DNA of 23,415 nt, from assembly GCA_033557675.1 (NCBI GenBank), contig JAWQRM010000381.1:1-23415 (forward strand), read 5' to 3'. The notes beneath the pieces were generated by a model that searched no databases, was not told where the DNA came from, and worked only from the letters and a program-made list of their open reading frames with translations. Positions 7,931-18,010 of the stretch are shown in pieces. The translations under genes and the position numbers were made by a program. How positions within the stretch are numbered: the first letter of the stretch is position 1; each line of letters begins with the position of its first letter. This DNA comes from Coptodactyla brooksi (Eukaryota; Arthropoda; Insecta; Coleoptera; Scarabaeidae).

Positions 7931-8560
7931 AAGCTATCGAGATCAGTTTATACTATGTATGCTACGTACAAGTTTACATTGATTTAAAATGGATAGGTGC
8001 AGCGAATGGTTACGGCCATAAGAAGTTACTGTTGAGGATTAATAAATATAAGGCGCCGTATAACAAACAACTGCTTGCAGTATCAAATGCAACAATATAG
8101 TGTCATCTAAAGTTCCTAAAAATGTATTCAAAATAAAGTAAGTTAAACGCAAAAATAACATAACGCTTTAAGAACCTTAGGATGTTTGGGGATGGCAAAA
8201 CTCGATATAAACTCGAAAAAGTCTCAACCTCTCCTACTTCAAACTCACAACTTGATGGTAATATTTATATTAGCTTACACTTGGGCAAAAAAAACAAGTG
8301 GTTGTGATTCTAGACAGCAGTTTAGCAGGTGTACTCAATTAAACTAATATTGGAAGGAAAATAATATTCATGTAATGGGGATTTTGTTCTGAATAGTGTT
8401 AATTCTTTTATTAACTAAACGAGCCCAAACCATAAATCAAATGACATACCACAACAAGTGTTATATTTATAAGTGTTCTTTTCACAAATTGAATTTAGTC
8501 ATTTTCAATTTGCTCCAAATTGGTTTATAAATTTGTTCAAGTCGTTAGTCCTGTTATTCT
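7930..8560. other. AT-rich segment without recognisable genes
   Basis: About 630 bases with frequent stops in all frames. I see no repeat, hairpin or protein motif worth naming. Confidence 0.5.
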
Positions 8561-11060
8561 CCACAGGATACTCTCTAGGGAACTGACGTAATCACTTGGC
8601 TCGGTAAAACGACCGGATGGTTGCTACACGGGTTCCAAATATAAAACGTAAGAGGTACTGGCCCTAACACACTTCCCAGGCAGTGTACCATCAAACGCTC
8701 AATCTGCTGAACATGATACTAAACGTAGGGACAATATACCGTCTAGGATAATTCGATGTGAAGCGCGGAAGTTTGTTACTCCTAGAGTCGATAGTGCTTT
8801 TCGGCGCTGATTCAACAGGCCAAGGAACTGTTGACTCCACTACTAGTGGTTGACGGCAAAGGTCGTTTATATACCCAAGGCTGGTAGGACAGGCCAACAG
8901 CCAACGGATTACCAACCCATTGCATCCTTTTTAATGAAACTGTTAGAGAGAATTCTGGACAATTACATTAGGTCTGAAATCCTCAGAAAGAGTCCACTGC
9001 GCAGCAATCAGTAGGCTTATCAAGCTGAGAAATTAACTGATATGGCGCAGAATGACTTAGTGGGAAAAATCGATGTCACAGCGAACAACAAAGGAGTGAC
9101 TCTAGCGGCATGTTTTGACATCGAAGGAGCGTTCTGCAACGCCCTGCCGGATTCCCTATACATATATGGCGGTGGCCGAAATGGGAATAGAATTATCCAT
9201 CTGTGAATGAATTCGAACAATGCTGCACAACAGGTTTATTATAACAGACCTGCAGGGACAGATGCTAGGACTTAGGGTTGCCAGGGGTATCCACAAGGTG
9301 GCGTGCCTTCCTCCTACTGTGGTCACTCCTTGTGGATATGCTTCTGGCAACACTTAATGAACGAAAGGTTGAAGCACAGGCATATGCAGACGACTTTGTT
9401 ATCCTTGCAAGAGAAAGGCATGAAGGAGCTATTTCAACAGCCGTCCAAAATACACTAGACATTGTCTGTGGGCGGTGCGAGCAGGAACAACTGAGCGTGA
9501 ACCCCCACAAAACAATGATTGTACCAGTTACGAGAAGGTAGACACAGACGATGCTCAGACAACCAATTCTCAAGAACACAATTATTTCGTTTGTTGAGGA
9601 GGTAAAATATCTGGGTGTTATTCTTGATAAGTTACTCACATGGAACGCTCATTTGGATAATGTGATCCAAAGGGCTAAGCTGGCTCCTGTGGGAAGTCCT
9701 GGGGGATGAAGCCCAAACAAATCTGTTGGCTGTACGTGACAGTGATAAGATGTGTGACGACTCGGTTGTGTGGTGGAGGAAAGCTACTCAACGTACCGCT
9801 ACTAGGCTAAATAGCTTGCAGAGGGAGGCCTGTCTGACAGTCATAGGGCGATGTGATCGACGTCCCTGGCTGTAAGTCCTTCTGGATCTACCTCCTCGCT
9901 ATATCTTTCTGGAGAGAGAAGCCAGAATGACAACCTACAGATTTAAATCACTGGATACGAAAGAGCCCAAGTCCGCAGTTATCTGTGAGCCTCCGTCGAC
10001 AGATAACTGCAGGCATCTCCATGAAACACCACGATATAGTCAATGTGATCCCTGACATTATGTCTAACACAGCGACACTTGATCGACCCTATGCCATCCT
10101 GCTACCTAGCAGAGATGAATAAAGTCGAAATAAAAACGATGTGTAAAGAGCTGAGATCTATTGTAATAATGATGGCTCCCGGACACAAAATGAATCGGGG
10201 GTTGAACAATCTTACAGCTTTGGTAGACTTACAACAGTCTTTCAAGCAGAGATAAATGTAATTGAGCTATACACCAGGGAGCTGTTGACTTTGCACTGTG
10301 CGGGCAGAACAATGAAAATATATACAGATAGTCAAGCGGCGTTGTTAACGCTTGATTCCAGCCAATGTAAATTTAAATTGGTTTAGAACTGTCGATGAAT
10401 CCTCGTAAGTTTAGGGGAATCTAACTGGGTACAGTTAGTCTGGATACCAGGACACCCAAGTATTCCAAGCAACGGGGAAGCTAATTCACTTGCCAGGAAG
10501 GGATCTGCATCCAACCGCATTGGCAGAACCTTATACAGGAGTTACTTTTTCTTAAGCAAAAGCAGCAATCTCTACCTGGACTGAGGGGAGAATCCTTCGG
10601 CACTGGGTTGAAATACTAGAACTTCACCATGCAAAGGTCCACAATGCAAGGACCACGCGGCTATGGAACCTGCACAGGAATCGTCGAAGAATCCTGATAG
10701 GAGTGTACACGGGTCACAACCAATTGAAAAAACATCAGCAGAAAATGAGCCTCGCGAAACGTAGAGTGCAGTCTCTGCATGGAGCATGAAGAAGATACAG
10801 AGCACGTACTATGTCTCTGCCCACCACTGGAAAGAGTCCAGCACTGGGTGGATGCGTCTGAAGACGTTCGAGGTCTTCAGGCACATCCACCTGAGCCTAC
10901 CTGATCTTAGTACGGTATCACCTCCAGTTATATTTCATTTTCTATTGAGAGCAGGATTGGAATGTGAGATACAATATAGGTGTGAGCCACAATAGACCGT
11001 TGGTCGCAGTGCAGGACTGTAAGCCTACTCACGTACAAACCTTACCTAACCTAGTTCTGT
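8560..11060 (+). mobile_element. Degenerate LINE with RT, RNase H and CCHC tail (LOA/I-group type)
   Basis: A non-LTR retrotransposon copy reading left to right, with domains in order: the RT start KVVYIPKAGR (about 8855) and DYQPIASFLMKLLERILDNY (about 8905-8965); RT motif A, CFDIEGAF (about 9109-9132); PQGGVPSS (about 9290) of RT motif B; and motif C, YADDFVILA, at 9383-9409. The thumb region includes YLGVILDK near 9610 and MTTYRFKSLD near 9930. The RNase H signature IYTDSQAAL lies at about 10320-10345, and VWIPGHPSIPSNGEANSLA at about 10438-10495. A C-x2-C-x-H knuckle (CSLCMEHEEDTEHVLCLC) sits at 10768-10821. The end is near 11060, where CTTACCTAACCTAG occurs. RNase H downstream of RT points to the I/LOA group. 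No endonuclease is recognisable upstream of 8560. Confidence 0.8.
8850..10995 (+). pseudogene. Broken pol-like ORF of the LOA/I-group LINE
   Basis: The pol protein would copy element RNA into DNA at a nicked target. Only two longer open stretches survive: 9278-9541, which contains the YADD catalytic motif and LSVNPHKTMIVPVTRR, and 10786-10995 in a shifted frame. Between them, many stops and frame changes interrupt the thumb, RNase H and knuckle, although the order of motifs is intact. The FDIEGAF motif A keeps its aspartate but is followed by CNALPDS, where DNT or similar is normal. The density of lesions suggests an old insertion, older than the R1-like copy at 2197-3182. Confidence 0.8.
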
Positions 11061-11159
11061 TCTTGGAAATTTGGTCGCTATTTTTGCAATCTGTATCAGT
11101 TGCGCCACATAAGTAAATCACCGAGTATTCAACTAATCAAAACAGGGATACAGAAGTTT

Positions 11160-11960
11160 TAAGAGACTGGTTTGACGATGACCAAACCTCGGACGGGGCG
11201 ACTAAGATCAAGGAGCGGGGAATATGTGCATAGTGTGCATCAGCAAGACATGTGTCTAAAATACAAATGTCTAAAATGTGCATAGAACTTCTGAACGTCG
11301 CCTAATGCGAAAAGCTTTATTTTCCATTCCTACAAGATACAATTGGTGCAAGAATTGAAGCCAACTAGTCCTGCTCAGAGACTAAACTTCGCTAATCAGA
11401 TGATTGGTCGATTTTCGTCTTTCAATAACATTTTATTCTCAGATGAGGCACATTTCCACCTTAATAACCATGTAAATAAACAAACCTGCCTACATTGGAT
11501 CCTAAGTAATCCAAAATATAAACATGATAAGCCCTTTATTCACCAAAATTGACTGTTGGGGCTGTAATGTCGTCACGAAAAATAACCGGCCCATTCTTTT
11601 TCGAAGATCAAAGAGCTAAGAAGGTCACAGTAACTGTTGATTAGGAGCTGTATGTGGAAATGATAACTTGGAAATGATAACTGAAATGGAAACTTTTTGA
11701 AGCCAGCAGTGCAAGAAGGTCTCGCACATTTAACATGTTCAGGCCAGTTGTTTGTGAAATGTTCCCTAAGAAATTGATATCCAGACGAGGTGACAAATTG
11801 GCCTGCACGTAACTCCGATTTGACACCAATGGACTTTTTCGTATGAAGCTACCTTAACCCTGCTGTTTTTCTTAGCTTTACTATACACTTGTAGTCCTTC
11901 GGGACATAGTGATCCGATGTATGCAAGTACAGGGGGATTGTCAAGAATAGCTCGCAATTA
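11160..11960 (+). pseudogene. DD41D mariner-like transposase, copy C (different subfamily)
   Basis: Reading left to right, VQELKPTSPAQRLNFANQM starts the catalytic domain at about 11345. NILFSDEAHFHLNNHVNKQ (about 11430-11490) carries the first aspartate. LTVGAVMSSRKITGPFFFE follows near 11550-11600. Then VTVTVD precedes a stop-rich part. The second-aspartate motif is reduced to CAGCAGTGC near 11707, where a QQDGA-type sequence would be expected, so that residue appears lost. The third block is kept: KLISRRGD, then NSDLTPMDFF (about 11815-11845) with its aspartate, followed by TGA where a tryptophan codon is usual. Weak C-terminal similarity continues to about 11960. The N-terminal HTH is barely visible before 11345. 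It is closer to the element at 1-557 than to copies A and B. Confidence 0.75.
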
Positions 11961-12250
11961 ATATATTGTGATTTTATTACAGTACATAAACGCAAACTAC
12001 GATGAAAAGTAATCTTATTACTAACAAAATATATTATGAATATAAAATATATTTATAATATATAAAATATTACAAACACTAAATCTAAAAATAATAGAGA
12101 ATATCAAATAAATTCTGTATGCGTCCAATTATTGCCTAATCTTTACACTGATGACAATAATACACCACCTGAACCTTACACAATTATTTATTACGAGTAC
12201 ATAACATAAAATAACTATAACTCGTGTTATAGTTATTTTATTGTTACATT
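11960..12250. other. Very AT-rich linker
   Basis: Low-complexity A/T sequence with repeated ATATAAAATAT words. A 16-base palindrome lies near its right end. No coding signal. Confidence 0.6.
12206..12241. repeat. Perfect AT-rich hairpin
   Basis: Arms 12206-12221 and 12226-12241 are perfect 16-base inverted repeats (core AAAATAACTATAAC) around the 4-base loop TCGT. It lies immediately downstream of the piggyBac remnant on the minus strand, so it might be a decayed terminal structure of that element. Confidence 0.8.
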
Positions 12251-13560
12251 TTGATCGTGCTTTTTTATTTTTACTGATTGCACCAAATGTAGATGGCACT
12301 GCTACTTCGCCACGTTGATCTTCAATTGTTTTTATTACGGTAGTAGCTTGTTGAGTACGAAGTTTGTGTTTTCTTCACATCATATAGGAAGTTACCATCA
12401 GTTTGCCCAATTCTTCCAGAAATAGTCCATTCTTATTTCAATCTGGATTTATTTTTTTCCATATCCACATCCTTATTTCAGTACATTGTGCACAGGGGAA
12501 TGTTTTTATTTTTTTAGGCACATATGACACAATTTTGGTATCCTTCGTAAAATAAAACGTAGAACTATGTACTTCTTTACTTATTGTAATCTTGGTTTTT
12601 CTAACCGTTCCTAACATTGTAGGTAAAAAAAATTATCACATGTAACATTTTGCCCCCCGAGTTCATGTGTTAAGTCTAAAACTACTCGCATTCCTTGATT
12701 TTTTCTGGTGCTTCATCCGGACGTTTTCCCGTATAAACTTCAACTTTCATGGCATATGAACTACCACTGTAACAAAGAGTCCATGTTTTGGTGCCATATT
12801 TTACAGCTTATTCTGAAGCCAACAAGTTGTTCGTCATCAGTAACATTGTCACCTACATTATACAATTTTGACATAATTTCTATCCACAAAGCACCAAAAC
12901 TCTCTTATAGGAGCTAATTTGTCACTTGCTCTCCTTTTTTGACAATCGACCTTATCGTCAAAACGTAATACGCGTCATATTCGATAAAGAAACCTTCAAC
13001 GACATCGTTGCACGACAAATAGATCTACCAGCTTCTGTATTCCACAAACTTTTTGTTGATTCGCCGTGTGATTTATAAACTCCTGCCTACAACAATAATC
13101 CTATATATGCTTACATTATAATATTATCCAGATCTTCCCAATCGCATCTGTACACTTTCCGACCTTCAATATTGCTCATTTTCAACACAATATTTTCAAG
13201 TGTTGGGCTCACGATAACTTGAAAGGCAGATAGAATATCCTTCACTTTGGATATGGCATACCTAGTTGGCCCAGGGTAATTTTTATTATATTTTGACTAC
13301 ATACTCGTCCAATTTGGGGGAAAGGTTCTAACATCCAAGATATAACTTTGTTTTTTGAAGTACTAACTGCACAGGAACCATACATAGTATTTGTTTGCAC
13401 TACGCCATGTTCTGAAGAGTCATAGTCTGCTTCGGATTTCTCATAGTCGGCATCATCGCTGGAATGATTTTCACCCTCGGAAGTATCTTCATCGTCGTAT
13501 GCATTTGCACGTATCTTTGCTATATCTTCATCAGATAGACATGCCCATATATGCACAGAC
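12250..13560 (-). pseudogene. piggyBac-like transposase, remnant B
   Basis: A near full-length but broken piggyBac transposase on the minus strand. An acidic, serine-rich N-terminus opens at 13556 (DEDTSEGENHSSDDADYEKS) and runs uninterrupted to 13242. Then SAFQVIVSPTLENIV and DWEDLDNIIM (about 13230-13130) fit the start of the DDE domain. HGESTKSLWNTEAGRS and the F-x2-KV/DKLAPIREF region lie at about 13070-12900. GDNVTDDEQLVGFR (about 12862-12820) matches the diagnostic ..vDE.m..fkGR strand with its aspartate. Next come PEKIKECE/GMRVVLDLTHEL (about 12710-12665), NVTCDNFF (about 12650-12630, another catalytic aspartate), then VSYVPKKIKTF (about 12525-12495). Similarity fades towards 12250, before the cysteine-rich tail. 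Multiple stops and frameshifts; not functional. Confidence 0.8.
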
Positions 13561-13672
13561 TTGCATATTCGACCAGTATGAATGCATAATCTTTTTGGTT
13601 GCTATATAGTTATGATACACTTATAGTATTCATATGATGACGATTATCCGTTCAGTCGAATACGACTTTCGG

Positions 13673-14153
13673 TCACTTCGTGGATCTTTGATCGCCACGT
13701 TTATTTATTAACTGTTTCTTAACTTTAACCATAACTGTTTCTTTTAATTCTGTCATTGACATGTTCATGTCAGATATGATTGTATCAAGCCAACGTGTTC
13801 TTTGGCGTCCTCTTCTTCTTTTTCCGCTAACTTTGCCTAGCACTAATGACGTTTCTAATGAGTAAACCCGCATAACGCGGCCAAAGTATGAGAGACGCTG
13901 TTTGGTGATTTTGCCTTCTAATGATATTTTTGGCTTGACGCGGTCTAAAATCGTCTTATTTGTTATCATGGCCGTCCAAGGTATTCGTAACATTCTCTTC
14001 TGTCTGTTTTCCTGAGTGTCCAACTTTCACAACCATCCTTTGCTTTTCCAGATCTTTTCCATTCCTTGCATTGCAGCCCTACCAAGTGAAATTCGTCGTT
14101 TGATCTCGGGTCCAGATCCGCCGTTGCGATCGATTTTGGATCCAAGGTAGATA
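13673..14153 (-). pseudogene. LINE 3' fragment, C-terminal part of an RTE-like RT
   Basis: On the minus strand, YLGSKIDRNGGSGPEIKRRI (about 14150-14090) starts the region after RT motif C, continuing with SLGRAAMQGMEKIWKSKG. An open frame of 116 codons (14023-13673) follows: RQKRMLRIPWTAMITNKTIL, then LSYFGRVMRVYSLETSLVLG, then GKRRRGRQRTRWLDTI. R.LRIPWT..tN..IL and GkR.RGR...RW.D are signatures of the tail of RTE-like and related endonuclease-reverse transcriptases found in many arthropod genomes. A frame change near 14025 joins the two parts. The catalytic RT core upstream of 14153 is missing, so this is a 5'-truncated copy. Confidence 0.8.
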
Positions 14154-14403
14154 AAATATAGTATTCATATAAATAAGGTTAAAAATAAAATTACGTAGAG
14201 TACAATAAATCTAAATAGTTTTGGGTAATAATGACCCGAGGGTTATATACGTAACAATCTTGTTTAAAAAATGTAATAATAATTTCTTTTGAAAAGTATT
14301 TGACAATATTGTACTATTGTTAAATACTTTTACTATTATATTATACCGAGGAGCACAGCAGGATTAAAAGTATACAATAACAATCTTCTTCCTCCCCAGG
14401 AAA
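14154..14403. other. AT-rich segment without recognisable genes
   Basis: About 250 bases of A/T-rich DNA with an AAGTATTTGACAATA...TTAAATACTT inverted pair near 14297-14332. No coding signal. Confidence 0.4.
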
Positions 14404-14526
14404 TTAACTGCCCGATGCACGTTTCACTGATCATGTCAGCATCATTGGAGCGACAAGAGATAAAAGGGTCTCAAACCCAAATCTTTTATCTCTTGTCGCT
14501 CCCGACGATGCTGACATAGCAGTTAA
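14404..14526. mobile_element. Foldback hairpin element bounded by TTAA
   Basis: The outer ends are TTAACTGC (14404-14411) and GCAGTTAA (14519-14526), an exact inverted pair. Inside, 14433-14466 and 14483-14517 form near-perfect inverted arms of 34-35 bases (ATGTCAGCATC and GAGCGACAAGAGATAAAAG shared; only the TTG/GACG bases in the middle differ). The loop of about 16 bases contains GGTCTCAAACCC. The 21 bases between the left outer end and the left inner arm have no partner on the right, so the element looks like a hairpin that lost part of one arm. Small foldback MITEs have this form. Confidence 0.7.
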
Positions 14527-14905
14527 TTTTGCTGGTATATATTAAAAAGCAATTATTATTTAAAACGTCTAATAGTCGTTGCCATCTACATACTTAGCTA
14601 GCAATTATTAATTATAATACTCAGTGGTAGTAAAATTTAATGACTAATTGTACTAAATGAAAACTAACAAAGTTAGTTATCCGAAAACGATGTAGCTTCG
14701 TTGCTGAATAAGTAAATTTTCATTATAGAACTATTATTAAAAAAAGATATCTTAAACTGAAATTGATTGCAATTGTCGGCTATCAATTGATAAGTCATTT
14801 CATAGTTCAACGAAATTACGAAATTCTAAAGTTAAAAGTCCTTTTTGGCTACAACTAAATTATGAAGAGATCAAAAGGATACAAGCTTCCAAGTATCTCA
14901 ACTAA
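14527..14905. other. AT-rich segment without recognisable genes
   Basis: About 380 bases, stops in all frames, no clear repeats. Confidence 0.5.
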
Positions 14906-15440
14906 TAGTAGTGAGCACGTGTAAACTGCGGGTAATTACAGGTCTTCCCGAGCGTAACATTACGCGACAACTACCGTCTCTACCTTCCACCGGCGATTGC
15001 GTCGTCCAGCGATCGCCCAATCAACTGCGTACCACCTCGAGCTTTCAATTAATTAAACGTTTCGCTTGCCTTCTCCAGCGAAACCCTCCACCTCGCCAAC
15101 TGCCGGACTACGTAACACCTGAGTCACGAATCTACATATTAAACTAATTGGTATCTTTAATCAAATTATACGCCTATATCTTCTACACCGCGGAAGATAA
15201 CACGTGGTTCGGTTACTAAATTATAAGCTCGGTCTCTTGATTTCTTACTACTACTACTACTCCGGTTCGGGTAGGATAATGGGACGATGACGAAAATCTT
15301 CCGGGCCCTGTATCTATTCGTGTGTGCTGTGTTGTGTTTTAATTAAAAACTGGTTCAGTTGTTTGCGGTTGTGTATATATGGTTGTGGTGTACGGTATAT
15401 CCGCGATCAGATCCTTATCGGAAAGTGGTACTAATTTATC
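14905..15440. promoter_or_regulatory. CpG-rich island 2, candidate conserved noncoding, promoter or first-exon segment
   Basis: G+C- and CpG-richer than its flanks, with GTAATTACAGG, TTTCAATTAATTAAACG and CACGTG-type sites. It includes AGCGATCGCCC and a short ACT trinucleotide run (15247-15262). No transposon motif is present. A 78-codon open frame (14911-15147, plus) has no recognisable domain and is rich in Pro, Arg and Ser. The sharp contrast to the decayed surroundings suggests selection or recent unmethylated history. This is inference; conservation cannot be tested from one sequence. Confidence 0.3.
15287..15346 (+). CDS. Tiny signal-peptide-like ORF
   Basis: A 19-codon frame starts at 15287 in an acceptable start context (A at -3) and ends with TAA at 15346. 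It translates to MTKIFRALYLFVCAVLCFN. The layout is basic residues, then a hydrophobic stretch, then small residues and cysteine, as in a secretory signal peptide. An in-frame TAG lies 15 bases upstream of the ATG. It could be the first coding exon of a secreted or membrane protein, an upstream ORF, or chance. I see GT dinucleotides inside the hydrophobic part but no strong splice donor. Confidence 0.2.
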   Translation: MTKIFRALYLFVCAVLCFN

Positions 15441-16530
15441 GTTCAGAAATGATTAGTGATGTAGGTTAGACAATCTGGTCCGCAGCGCCGTGAATATGTT
15501 GATACTGATCCTGGAGTTATATAAATGCCAATTAGGGCAAATTAATAATTTTACTTTTTAAAAATAAATCAGTCATATATAAACTGGTTATATTAACGTG
15601 TTTGTGTAGCCTAATTATAATTGGTTTCGTTTTTTATAGTAATAATTTTGCTACGCCTAATACTATATCCACAGTCAGAAATTTCTAAAATAATGGTTTG
15701 CCTTCAGAACTGCACATGACATTTTATAGAAACCATAAAAAAACAACAAAGCGCGATAAGACTTGAAAAGAATAGATAATTATTTTTCTGCCCAAATTAT
15801 GGTTGGAGGAGCAAGTGTAGGTAACTAGAATACAATAAATAAATCGTTGAGTAGTAAAGTACAGTTCGAATTGCTTACATAATTCAAAAGATAAAGATAG
15901 AGGTTCAAATCTCTATCCTTTACAGACTGTCAATTCGTACATACAATGTTTATTAATTATACTATACGTAGCCTATTTTGCTACATAGTTTAACAAGCCT
16001 TTGTTTAAGAACTTTTGAGCTTTCAAATGCATCAAAGAATCTATTGTTGTATTTCCAAATTATTTTACCTTACCTACTGCTTGCTGTTAAAAGCATGTTC
16101 GGTTATACTAAATTTTTTCATACACATGAAAAAAATGTTTGCACAGTTCTGCCCAACAAACTTTTCAATCACAATAACTTCATTCATACACTCCACATTT
16201 CATCAACATATTTATTCTATCTTTTGAACTACCCAACAATGTTTTTATCGTAAACTCACTAGGGGTCTTACTAAGATTTTCAATAAAGCAGGTATGAAAT
16301 TAGCTTTTCACTCCAACAGTATGTTGTTAATAACATTTTTAGGTAATCCAAAAGATAAAATATATGTGTTATGAAAAAGATGAATGAATGATGGCTGAAC
16401 ACTCCGTGTGGAGTTGCGCCGCTTTTCCGCTTTCTAAATCCATATTCTTGGGTGGATTAGACCCAGTTATCTGTTTGTCCAATCTTCTCACTTATCTGAA
16501 ACTTACCTGATATATGAATTGCAAATAAAC
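15440..16530. other. Long AT-rich segment without recognisable genes
   Basis: About 1.1 kb. Longer open frames at 15978-16253 are low-complexity Leu/Phe/Ser/His-rich and look like chance. A 7-bp hairpin with GGTTCAAATC in the loop (15894-15920) resembles only a tRNA T-arm, and no cloverleaf surrounds it. A short ACTCC-GTGT-GGAGT hairpin lies at about 16401-16414. Confidence 0.5.
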
Positions 16531-17045
16531 TTAGAAAACACGAATAAATGACGATTGGAGGAGAACAACAGGATTTAGTACTGGAGGACGGAATTACAAT
16601 TGGGCATTGCACACATTTTTCATATCTCGGCTCGGAGTTATCAATAGAAGGGAGAAGCAATAGAGACATCCAACAAAAAAGAAGAAAGGGAACATAGCTG
16701 TTAGACAACTAAATCCCATAATTTGAAGTCGGAGCACTACCAAAAATGTTAAAAGAAAGCTGTACAAAATAGTAATAGAACCGATAACGATTTATGAAGC
16801 CGAGGTATGGAAGGCTACAGATAAAAACGCAAGAACGTTAAAAGCAATTAAAATGGAGTTTTGGCGACGAAGTTCCAACCTCGCAAAATTAGACAAAATT
16901 AGAAACGAAAATATTAAGAAGAAAATGGATAACACGCTGAGATAACGGATACTGTTGGAGACTACAATGGCACGGCCAATGTAGTCTATAATATGTATGT
17001 AGTCTATAGATTGGAAAATATGAAGGCTGAGATGCGAGGAAACGA
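16530..17045 (+). pseudogene. LINE RT C-terminal fragment, plus strand
   Basis: Starting at about 16548, MTIGGEQQDLVLEDG leads to GHCTHFSYLGSEL, the strand after the RT catalytic centre in RTE-like elements (IGGE.qdL.LEDG....c..fkYLG). GRSNRDIQQKRR follows, then across frameshifts AVRQLNPIIW, KRKLYKIVIEPITIYGAEVW (about 16750-16810) and ATDKNARTLKAIKMEFWRRS. LDKIRNENIKKKMDNTLR ends at about 16942. Weak similarity continues to about 17045. Small frameshifts near 16695 and 16800 break the frame. The fragment lacks the RT core. It meets the minus-strand fragment 17050-17445 tail to tail. Confidence 0.75.
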
Positions 17046-17049
17046 AAAT

Positions 17050-17445
17050 TATATTTAACCACTTCTTCGAATTCAAAGTCGCCAATTTCTATTTTTCTGT
17101 TTCCTTTTTCTTTTCCAAATCGAATTATTTTTGTTTTCTCTTCATTAATTTTTAAGCCCATTTTTCGTCTTCGGTTACCATTTTTTTTAATATTTTCTCC
17201 ATTATCTTTCTCCATTTTGTGGCAATAACTAAATCGTCCACATAGGCGATTATTTGACTTCCTCCTATTCTGAGACTTTTTTTATCTTTCTCATTACATA
17301 TTCTAAGGCTAAGTTGAACAATGTTGCCGATAGGGCGTTTCCTTGTTTGACTCCTTTATTGGTTATAAAGCTTTCTGTTTCTCCTTTTAATGTTTTATTG
17401 CCTTCTAGTTGTTTGTTACAGGAATTAAGAAGTGCCGCTTTTTAG
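17050..17445 (-). pseudogene. LINE RT core fragment, minus strand
   Basis: Reading from 17445 leftwards: ETESFITNKGVKQGNALSAT and LFNLALEYVMRKIKKVSE (about 17385-17280) are RT motif B, matching ..t..GVkQGd.LSp.LFN..le. Then IIAYVDDLVIATK follows in a shifted frame (about 17255-17215), the catalytic YVDD motif C. An open frame (17215-17045) gives GLKINEEKTKIIRFGKEKG and IEIGDFEFEEVVKYNF, RT motifs D and E. The downstream thumb is absent on this strand because the fragment ends where the plus-strand fragment ends. It may come from the same LINE family, since together the two fragments cover adjacent parts of one RT. Confidence 0.75.
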
Positions 17446-18010
17446 AATCAATAGTATCGCAAGATCCTTAGTATTTAGTCTTTCAGTCCTCCTGATTATG
17501 CTACTTTCGTTAATGATATGTGCATCGAGCAGGTAATTTTTTAGTTTTGGTGTAGAGGTGAACATTGTCTACATTTGCTATACTTAGGGCTGCAACGAAA
17601 TAATGATTTAAAAATGTTTTAGAGAATTCTCCGAGAAAATAATATAAAATTTGTAATTTCGTATAAACATGGTGATTTCGGTCACACAAGGTTGAGATAA
17701 CCGGGATAGTTATGAAAAAATGACCTATTATAAACTTATTTTGAGAGCAGGTCTTTTGTTGTACCGTAATTCATTTTAAACTAATTATTAGCCGAGAGGG
17801 ATGTCCGACTTCTCCATCCACAATTTAATACGTAATATGGACTTTGGCAGCTATTGAAGTCAGTAGTTTGCTTATTGTGAGAAGATACGGGGTCTATCAC
17901 AATCGCACCTTTTTTTGCGGAAAGTTGGGAACTATTGAATCTATTTAAAATAACTTTGAAAATTAATCTCGTTAAAGTGATTGTTGTTATTACTATTGGA
18001 TAATTGTTTT
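17446..18010. other. AT-rich segment without recognisable genes
   Basis: About 560 bases. The words TTAGGGCTGCAACGAAATAATG (split by me as TTAGGGCTGCAACG near 17586) resemble some hAT element ends, but no inverted partner was found. Otherwise nothing recognised. Confidence 0.4.

Noticed and set aside
9265..9639. 124-codon minus-strand open frame
   Set aside because: It overlaps the plus-strand YADD motif region of the LINE and is its antisense shadow.
11766..11957. Open 63-codon minus frame (AILDNPPVLAYIGSLCPEGL)
   Set aside because: It looked protein-like, but the plus strand here continues the C-terminal part of mariner copy C (a TLVVLRDIVIRCM-like block after DLTPMDFF), so the minus frame is best read as its antisense shadow.
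15880..15925. tRNA-like T-arm (GAGGTTCAAATCTCT)
   Set aside because: The hairpin has a B-box-like loop, but the stem geometry does not fit a standard T-arm, and no D-arm, anticodon arm or acceptor stem can be drawn around it.
15978..16253. Overlapping 91- and 70-codon plus frames
   Set aside because: Low-complexity Leu/Phe/Ser-rich translations of AT-rich DNA; both overlap the same bases and neither has a motif.
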